DNA of 32,168 nucleotides from Bacteroidales bacterium (GTDB lineage Bacteria > Bacteroidota > Bacteroidia > Bacteroidales > UBA932). Position numbers and translations under genes: made by a program. Shown piece by piece: positions 24,806-32,168 of this stretch (position 1 is the first letter of the stretch; the number at the start of each line of letters is the position of its first letter). The notes under the pieces were generated by a model that saw nothing but the letters and a program-made list of their open reading frames with translations, was not told the origin of the DNA and did not search any database. The stretch lies in contig JAEEVG010000029.1 of assembly GCA_016290835.1 (NCBI GenBank), positions 1 to 32,168 on the forward strand, written 5' to 3'.

Positions 24806-25528
24806 ATGAAAAAAGGTGAATTGATATTCGAAGGCAACGAGAAACAGGTGTTCGCCACGGACAATCCCGACCAGGTGATTTTCCGTTACAAGGATGTCAC
24901 CGTGGCCTATAACAATGTCAAGCGGGCCCGTTTCATCGGCAAAGGCGCCTTGAACAACAAGATTTCGGCTATCCTGCTCAACTACCTGAACCAGCATGGG
25001 GTGGAGACCCACTTCATCGAGATTCTGGGAGAAAAGGAGCAGCTCTGCCGTAAGATCGAGATCATCCCCCTGCAGGTGGTCGTGCACAACCGCATCGCCG
25101 GTTCGCTGGCCGCCCGCCTGGGCGTGGAGGAGGGCTTCCGCCACTCCAATACCATCGTGGATCTGCGCTACAACAACGACTTCCTCGAGGACCCGTTCAT
25201 CAACCGCGACCACGCTTTCGCCCTCGGCCTGGCCACCTACCAGGAGCTGGACGAGATGTACAACATCGCACGCCGGGTGAACGAACTGCTCAAACCCCTC
25301 TTCCACAAGGCCGGCATCGAGCTGGTGGACATGAAACTCGAGTTCGGCCGGGCTTCCGACACGGGCGCCATCATCATCTCCGACGAGATCAGCCCCGACA
25401 CCTGCCGGCTCTGGGACGAGAAGACGGGCGAGCGGATGGACAAAGACCGCTTCCGCCTGGACCTGAGTTGCGTGGTGGAGAACTACAACAATGTATTGAC
25501 CCGTTTGAAACAAGTGACCGAATCCTAG
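24806..25528 (+). CDS. purC: Phosphoribosylaminoimidazole-succinocarboxamide synthase
   Basis: A 240-residue SAICAR synthase that joins CAIR and aspartate with ATP. Motifs include the N-terminal KGELIFEGNEKQVF, VVHNRIAGSLAARLGVEEG and the late FGRASDTGAIIISDEISPDT with the acidic metal and substrate residues. Length is normal. It starts 10 bp after purL, and its stop is one base from the purF start. Confidence 0.96.
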   Translation: MKKGELIFEGNEKQVFATDNPDQVIFRYKDVTVAYNNVKRARFIGKGALNNKISAILLNYLNQHGVETHFIEILGEKEQLCRKIEIIPLQVVVHNRIAGSLAARLGVEEGFRHSNTIVDLRYNNDFLEDPFINRDHAFALGLATYQELDEMYNIARRVNELLKPLFHKAGIELVDMKLEFGRASDTGAIIISDEISPDTCRLWDEKTGERMDKDRFRLDLSCVVENYNNVLTRLKQVTES

Positions 25529-25529
25529 T

Positions 25530-26888
25530 ATGGCAGTTCTCGCAGTATATGGCGTGCCGAGCGCGTCAACCTATATTTATTATGGACTCCACAACCTCCA
25601 GCACCGGGGGCAGGAGGGCGGCGGCATCATCACCTTCGATGAGAAGGGGGAGAGCCACCGGTATCGGGGACAGGGCCTGCTGAGCGAGGTCTTCACCAAT
25701 GGCGAACTGGACCACCTGCCCGGCAGCATGGGCATCGGCAGCGTCAAGTACGCCAACGCCTCCAAAGGCGGCCTGGACAATGTCGAGCCCCTGTTCTTCC
25801 ATCACCACACGGGCGACTTCGCCATCGCCGGCGAGGGCAACCTGATCAATGCCCGCCAGGTGTCTCAGTATCTGGAGCGGCACGGGTCGATTTTCCAGAC
25901 CGATACGGACAGCGAACTGGTGGCCCACCTGATCAAGAAAAACAGCAAGGAGGATCGTATCCACCGGATCGTCAAGGCCCTGAACATGATCGAGGGCGGC
26001 TTCACCTTCGTGATCCTGACCCGCAACCGCATCTATGCCTGCCGGGACAAATACGGCATCAAGCCCTTGTGTATCGGTAAGTTGGGCGACGGCTACGTGG
26101 TCAGCAGCGAGTCCTGCGCCTTCGGAATCATGGGTGCGGAGTTCATCCGCGACGTGACCCCCGGCGAGATCGTGAGCCTGGACCACCACGGCATCCGGAG
26201 CACGCTCTATTCGCATTTCAACCGCCACCGGATGTGCGCGATGGAGTATATCTATTTCGCGCGTCCCGACAGCGACATCGACGGCTGCAACGTCCACGCC
26301 TACCGCAAAGAGGCCGGACGGAGGCTGTACCGCGAGAATCCGGTCGAGGCCGACATCGTCGTGGGCGTGCCCGAGTCCAGCCTCAGCGCTGCCCAGGGCT
26401 TCGCCGAAGAGAGCGGCATCCCCTATGAGATGGGCCTGGTCAAGCATAAATATGTGGGCCGCACCTTCATCCAGCCGGTGCAGTCGCTCCGCGAGCTGGG
26501 CGTGAAGATGAAACTCTCCCCGGTGCGGAGCATCGTTTCGGGCAAGCGGGTCGTGCTGGTGGACGACTCCATCGTGCGGGGTACGACCTCGCTCAAGATC
26601 GTGGGCCTGCTTCGCGAGGCCGGCGCCACCGAGGTGCACGTGCGCATCGCCAGTCCGATGATGCGTTTCACCTGCCACTACGGCGTGGACACCTCTACGC
26701 CGGAGGAGCTGTTGTGCTCGCACCGGACCCTGGAAGAGGCCCGGCAGGTCCTCGGCGCCGATTCCCTGGGCTACCTCAGCCCGGAATCCACGCGGGACTC
26801 CTGTTTCGGCTGCGCAGACCCCTGCCAGGCCTGTTTCACGGGCGAGTACCCGACTTTGCTGTATGAAGAATTGGTAGAAAATGATTAA
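25530..26888 (+). CDS. purF: Amidophosphoribosyltransferase-like protein with a degenerate glutaminase site
   Basis: The 452-residue protein follows Bacillus-type PurF along its whole length, but the N-terminus reads MAVLAVYG where active enzymes have a processed CG(V/I)FG. There is no catalytic Cys, and an in-frame stop at 25515 rules out an upstream start that could add one. Other glutaminase residues are changed too: Arg of VRYA is Lys73, and HNGN is GEGN (Asn to Glu102). The PRPP loop VVLVDDSIVRGTT is intact, and Cys residues for the iron-sulfur cluster are kept (CAMEYIYFARPD, TCHYGVD, CFGCADPCQACF). It may use free ammonia, or a second PurF elsewhere may do the glutamine reaction. Its place in the operon supports a purine role. 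Confidence 0.88.
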   Translation: MAVLAVYGVPSASTYIYYGLHNLQHRGQEGGGIITFDEKGESHRYRGQGLLSEVFTNGELDHLPGSMGIGSVKYANASKGGLDNVEPLFFHHHTGDFAIAGEGNLINARQVSQYLERHGSIFQTDTDSELVAHLIKKNSKEDRIHRIVKALNMIEGGFTFVILTRNRIYACRDKYGIKPLCIGKLGDGYVVSSESCAFGIMGAEFIRDVTPGEIVSLDHHGIRSTLYSHFNRHRMCAMEYIYFARPDSDIDGCNVHAYRKEAGRRLYRENPVEADIVVGVPESSLSAAQGFAEESGIPYEMGLVKHKYVGRTFIQPVQSLRELGVKMKLSPVRSIVSGKRVVLVDDSIVRGTTSLKIVGLLREAGATEVHVRIASPMMRFTCHYGVDTSTPEELLCSHRTLEEARQVLGADSLGYLSPESTRDSCFGCADPCQACFTGEYPTLLYEELVEND

Positions 26889-26907
26889 TCAAACTAATAA
26901 CTAAGTC

Positions 26908-27939
26908 ATGGCTAACTCTTACGAAAAAGCAGGTGTAAACCTGGAAGCGGGCTACGAGGTAGTTCGCCGTATCAAACAACACGTGGCTTCCACGGCCCGC
27001 ACGGGCGCGATGGGCAACATCGGGGCATTCGGCGGTATGTTCGATCTTTCCGCCCTCGGCTACAAGGAGCCGGTCCTGGTGAGCAGTACCGACGGCGTGG
27101 GCACCAAGCTCAAGATCGCTTTCGCGATGGACAAGCACGACACCGTCGGCATCGACGTCGTGGCCATGTGCGTCAACGACGTGCTCGCGCACGGCGCCGA
27201 GCCGCTCGTTTTCCTGGATTACGTGGCCCTGGGACACAATGTCCCCGAGAAGGTCGAGGCCATCGTCGCGGGTGTCGCCGAGGGCTGCCGCCAGTCGCAC
27301 TGCGTGCTCGTGGGCGGCGAGACCGCCGAGATGCCGGGCATGTACGCGAAGGATGAGTACGACCTTGCAGGCGCCACGATGGGTGTCGTCGAGAAGAGCA
27401 AACTGATTGACGGCTCCAAGGTCAAGGTGGGCGACGTCCTGGTGGGCCTCGCTTCCTCCGGCGTACACGCCAACGGCTTCAGCCTCGTGCGCAAGATCGT
27501 CCAGGACGGCCGGCACTTCTATTCCGAGCGCGTCCCCGAGTTCGGCGGCCGCAAGCTCGGCGAGGTCCTGCTGACCCCGACCAAGATCTATGTCAAGCCC
27601 GTGCTGGAGCTCATCAAGCAGGTCGATGTGCACGGCATGGCCCACATCACCGGCGGCGGTTTCGACGAGAACATCCCCCGCTTCCTGCAGGAAGGCCAGG
27701 GTCTCGAGATCCGCGAGGGTACCTGGGAGATCCCCGTGGTGTTCCAGATGCTGGAGAAATGGGGCGGCGTGCCGCATCGCGAGATGTTCAACATCTTCAA
27801 CATGGGCGTGGGCATGGTCCTGGTGGTCGATCCTTCCGAGGTGCAGAAGACCATCGACATCCTCACCGCCCACGGCGAGAAGGCGTTCGCCATCGGCGAG
27901 GTCACGGACAAGCCGGGCATGAACATCATCCTGAAATGA
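26908..27939 (+). CDS. purM: Phosphoribosylformylglycinamidine cyclo-ligase (AIR synthetase)
   Basis: Closes the imidazole ring of FGAM with ATP. The 343-residue protein has the N-terminal ATP and metal segment SSTDGVGTKLKIAF, the motif VGGETAEMPGMY, and GLASSGVHANGFSLVRK in the C-terminal domain with GGGFDENIPRFL. Length is normal. It follows purF by 19 bp and overlaps purN by 4 bp. Confidence 0.96.
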   Translation: MANSYEKAGVNLEAGYEVVRRIKQHVASTARTGAMGNIGAFGGMFDLSALGYKEPVLVSSTDGVGTKLKIAFAMDKHDTVGIDVVAMCVNDVLAHGAEPLVFLDYVALGHNVPEKVEAIVAGVAEGCRQSHCVLVGGETAEMPGMYAKDEYDLAGATMGVVEKSKLIDGSKVKVGDVLVGLASSGVHANGFSLVRKIVQDGRHFYSERVPEFGGRKLGEVLLTPTKIYVKPVLELIKQVDVHGMAHITGGGFDENIPRFLQEGQGLEIREGTWEIPVVFQMLEKWGGVPHREMFNIFNMGVGMVLVVDPSEVQKTIDILTAHGEKAFAIGEVTDKPGMNIILK

Positions 27940-28501
27940 AAAAACGCCTAGCGGTTTTCGCCAGCGGTTCCGGGACCAATTTCGAGGCCATCGCACAGGC
28001 CTGCGCCGACGGCCGCCTGGATGCCGAAGTGGCCCTGATGGTCTGCGACAAGCCCGGTGCCGCCGTGGTGGCCCGGGCGGAGCGTTTCGGCATCCCGGCC
28101 TTCGTCGCCTCTCCGAAATCCTTCGGCTCCAAGGCCGAGTTCGAGCGGGAGGTCATCCGCCGGATGGATGCTGCCGGAATCGACCTCGTGTGCCTGGCGG
28201 GCTATATGCGTATCATCTCCGATGTGCTGCTGGGCGCCTATGAGGGGCGTATCATCAACATCCATCCCTCGCTGCTGCCCGCCTTCAAGGGCGCACACGC
28301 GGTGGAGGATGCGGTGGCCTACGGCGTCAAGGTCTATGGCATCACCATCCATTGGGTGAACGCTGACCTGGACGGGGGGAAAATCATTGCCCAGCGGGCC
28401 TTCGAGTACGACGGGGACGACCCCGCGGAGGTCCACCGCATCGGCCAGAAGATCGAACATGCATTGTATATTGAAACCATCCAAAAATTGTTGAAGAATC
28501 T

Positions 28502-28505
<4 letters not shown>
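27936..28505 (+). CDS. purN: Phosphoribosylglycinamide formyltransferase
   Basis: The 189-residue protein transfers formyl from 10-formyl-tetrahydrofolate to GAR. The phosphate loop is FASGSGTNFEA near the start. The catalytic region is INIHPSLLPAFKG (Asn and His), and the late VNADLDGGKIIAQ supplies the catalytic Asp. The start ATG at 27936 overlaps the purM stop (ATGA). The folD part of the last gene in this operon makes its cofactor. Confidence 0.95.
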
Positions 28506-30031
<1,526 letters not shown>

Positions 30032-30037
30032 TCGCGT

Positions 30038-32146
30038 ATGAAAGATAAGAAAGTGCTCGTGGTCGGTGGCGGCGGACGCTGCCACGCCATCGTGGACGCG
30101 CTCAGCCGTTCCCCGCAGGTCGCGAAGATCTGGTGCGCCCCCGGCAATGCCGGCATCGGCGAGCAGGCGGAGAACGTGCCGCTGAAGGATACGGACGTGG
30201 ACGGGCTGCTCGCCTTCGCGAAGCAGCAGGGGATCGACCTGACGGTCGTGGGACCGGAGGCGGCGCTGGCCGTCGGCATCGTGGATGCCTTCCGCGCCGC
30301 CGGGTTGACGATTTTCGGTCACACCCGCGCCGCTACCCGCATCGAGAGCAGCAAAGAGTTCGCCAAGATCCTGATGGAGCAATACGGCGTCCCGACGGCA
30401 TCCTACCGCAGTTTCGAGGACTTCCAGGAGGCGCTGGACTATGTCAGCGCCCGGCCTTTCCCGGCCGTGCTGAAGTATGACGGCCTGGCCGCCGGCAAGG
30501 GCGTGGTGATTGCCGCGAACCTCCAGGAGGCCGAGGCCGCCCTGCGCAGCATGCTGCTGGACGCCTCCTTCGGCAAGGGCCGCGTGGTGGTGGAGGATTT
30601 CCTCACCGGGCCGGAATTCTCCTTCATGGCCTTCGTGGACGGGGAGCGGGTCTATCCCATGCCCCTCGCACAGGACCACAAGCGCGCCTTCGACGGCGAC
30701 AAGGGTCCCAATACCGGGGGAATGGGTGCCTACACGGGCCTGCCTTTCATCACGCCCGAGGACCGCGAATTCGCCCTCAAACAGATCCTGGAGGCCACTG
30801 CCAAGGCGATGGTCGCGGAGGGCTGCCCCTTGTCGGGCGTGCTCTACGGAGGATTGATGAAGACCCCGGACGGGATCAAGGTGATCGAGTTCAACGCCCG
30901 TTTCGGCGATCCCGAGACCGAGGTGGTGCTCCCGTTGCTCGAGAGCGACATCTATGACATCTTCGAGGCCGTCGCCACCGGTCGGCCGGCTGCGCAGCCC
31001 GTCTGGCGCGAGGCCGTGACCCTCGGCGTGGTGCTGGCTTCCAAGGGCTACCCCGGCTCCTATCCCAAGGGTGCGGAGATCCGCGGCGTGGAGTCCGTGG
31101 ATGCCAAAATCTACCACATGGGTACCAAGCGCGAGGGGGACAAGCTCCTGACCAACGGCGGCCGCGTGATGATGGTCGTCGCCGAGGGGGCGGACATCCG
31201 CAGTGCGCAGCAGAAGGTGTATGCCGAACTGGGCAAGATCTCCTGCGAGACGCTCTTCTGCCGCCGCGACATCGCCCACGTGGCCCTGGACGGCCGCCTG
31301 CTGGACGGCAAGGCCCTCTCCGCCGCCATCAAGGAAGACATCCGCGAGCGGGTCGGACGGCTCGAGGTCAAGTACGGCCGCAAGCCGTCGCTGGCCGTGA
31401 TCATCGTGGGGGACAACCCCGCGAGCCAGGTCTATGTGCGCAACAAGGTCAAGTCCGCGATCTATGTCGGGATGAATTCCCGCCTGATCACCATGGCGGC
31501 CGATGCCTCCGAGGAGGCCCTGCTGCAGATGATCGACAACCTGAACCGCGATCCGGAGGTGGACGGCATCCTGGTGCAGCTCCCGCTGCCTGCACAGATC
31601 AATGAGGCGCGGGTGATCGACGCCATCGCCAAGGAGAAGGACGTGGACGGTTTCCACGTGCTGAACGTGGGCGACCTCTGGCTCGGCCGGCCCTGCAGCG
31701 TGCCCTGCACGCCCAAGGGTATCCTGCGGCTGATCGACGAGTCCGGCATCGACCTGCGCGGCAAGATCGCCGTGGTCGTGGGCCGCAGCAACATCGTCGG
31801 CAAGCCGGTGGCCAAGCTCCTGCTGGACCGCCACGCCACCGTGATGATCGCGCATTCGCGCACGAAGGATCTTGCGAGCATCACGCTCCAGGCCGACGTG
31901 CTGGTCGTGGCCGTGGGCCGCGAGAATGTCGTGACCGGGGATATGGTCAAGCCCGGCGCCGTGGTGATCGACGTGGGGATGAACCGCAATGCTGCGGGCA
32001 AGCTCTGCGGCGACGTGGATTTCGTCAGTGCGCGCCAGCGTGCGTCCTGGATCACCCCCGTGCCCGGCGGCGTGGGTCCGATGACCATCGCGATGCTGAT
32101 GGAGAATACTCTCGAGTGCTTCCTCGCCCGCGTGGAATCCAAGTAG
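30038..32146 (+). CDS. purD-folD: PurD-FolD fusion: GAR synthetase joined to methylenetetrahydrofolate dehydrogenase/cyclohydrolase
   Basis: One 702-residue frame. Residues 1 to about 416 are a full PurD: N-terminal GGGGRCHAIVDALS (REH is RCH here), the ATP-grasp KYDGLAAGKGVVI, GGMGAYTG, IEFNARFGDPET, and the family end RRDIAHVAL. From about 418 a complete FolD of 285 residues begins at once (LDGRLLDGK). It has YVRNKVK with the catalytic Lys, GILVQLPLP, KDVDGFH with Asp, GRSNIVGKPVAKLL for NADP, and the end ITPVPGGVGPMT. There is no spacer between the two. FolD supplies 10-formyl-tetrahydrofolate for PurN and PurH of the same operon, so the fusion links cofactor supply to the pathway. Both active sites look intact. 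Confidence 0.95.
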   Translation: MKDKKVLVVGGGGRCHAIVDALSRSPQVAKIWCAPGNAGIGEQAENVPLKDTDVDGLLAFAKQQGIDLTVVGPEAALAVGIVDAFRAAGLTIFGHTRAATRIESSKEFAKILMEQYGVPTASYRSFEDFQEALDYVSARPFPAVLKYDGLAAGKGVVIAANLQEAEAALRSMLLDASFGKGRVVVEDFLTGPEFSFMAFVDGERVYPMPLAQDHKRAFDGDKGPNTGGMGAYTGLPFITPEDREFALKQILEATAKAMVAEGCPLSGVLYGGLMKTPDGIKVIEFNARFGDPETEVVLPLLESDIYDIFEAVATGRPAAQPVWREAVTLGVVLASKGYPGSYPKGAEIRGVESVDAKIYHMGTKREGDKLLTNGGRVMMVVAEGADIRSAQQKVYAELGKISCETLFCRRDIAHVALDGRLLDGKALSAAIKEDIRERVGRLEVKYGRKPSLAVIIVGDNPASQVYVRNKVKSAIYVGMNSRLITMAADASEEALLQMIDNLNRDPEVDGILVQLPLPAQINEARVIDAIAKEKDVDGFHVLNVGDLWLGRPCSVPCTPKGILRLIDESGIDLRGKIAVVVGRSNIVGKPVAKLLLDRHATVMIAHSRTKDLASITLQADVLVVAVGRENVVTGDMVKPGAVVIDVGMNRNAAGKLCGDVDFVSARQRASWITPVPGGVGPMTIAMLMENTLECFLARVESK

Positions 32147-32147
32147 G

Positions 32148-32168
32148 ATGGGGGAGTACCGCTACACA
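32148..32168 (+). CDS. Possible start of the next gene (cut off by window end)
   Basis: An ATG one base after the purD-folD stop opens a frame beginning MGEYRYT that runs off the edge. Close spacing like that of the other operon genes makes it likely to be a further gene, but seven codons are too few to name it. Confidence 0.3.

Overview
The window looks like a piece of chromosome from a GC-rich member of the Bacteroidota, probably a gut-type Bacteroidales. The grounds are Bacteroidota-style promoter boxes (TAnnTTTG about 20 nt after TTTG), six-bladed beta-propeller lipoproteins, a TPR/transmembrane/HTH regulator of Bacteroidota type, and a GG-Bacteroidales-type radical-SAM peptide cluster. 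No species can be named from sequence alone.

Layout. Positions 1-1756 (+) hold the end of an MBOAT acyltransferase and a PrsW-like membrane protease. From 1717 to 20447 every gene is on the minus strand. Read in the direction of transcription these are: pyrC (dihydroorotase); a TPR-transmembrane-HTH regulator; a peptide (RiPP) operon of about 8.7 kb (17499 to 8770); a small exported protein; a palindrome-rich 0.77 kb intergenic stretch; a phospholipase A (OmpLA) gene behind a possible attenuator; and the pyrimidine operon pyrK-pyrD-pyrF-pyrE-pyrB, ending in a lipoprotein form of peptide deformylase. From 20581 to 32146 (+) there is a tight purine operon purE-purL-purC-purF-purM-purN-purH-purD::folD. 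A short divergent spacer (20448-20580) separates the two halves. It carries promoter elements and a cluster of DnaA-box-like 9-mers.

The most interesting system is the peptide cluster. It has a radical SAM/SPASM maturase, a second protein that keeps SPASM-like cysteines but lacks the radical-SAM CxxxCxxC motif (pseudo-rSAM), a C39-peptidase ABC exporter, and three precursors with near-identical 25-residue double-glycine leaders and a CxCxxxCxCxC core. Each precursor is followed at once (4-bp overlap, or 3-bp gap) by its own six-bladed propeller lipoprotein. This suggests a peptide made in the cytosol, cleaved and exported to the periplasm, and handled there by a dedicated lipoprotein. The function of the product cannot be read from the sequence. 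Most of the cluster (about 9907-17500) is visibly more AT-rich than its surroundings, which suggests acquisition. The first propeller (8770-9903) and the regulator have host-like composition.

The nucleotide genes contain four oddities. PurD is fused in frame to a complete FolD. PurF lacks the N-terminal catalytic cysteine and other glutaminase residues. PyrB carries the zinc-binding tail normally found on the separate PyrI chain. The peptide deformylase homologue carries a lipoprotein signal. purK, purB, carA and carB are not in the window.
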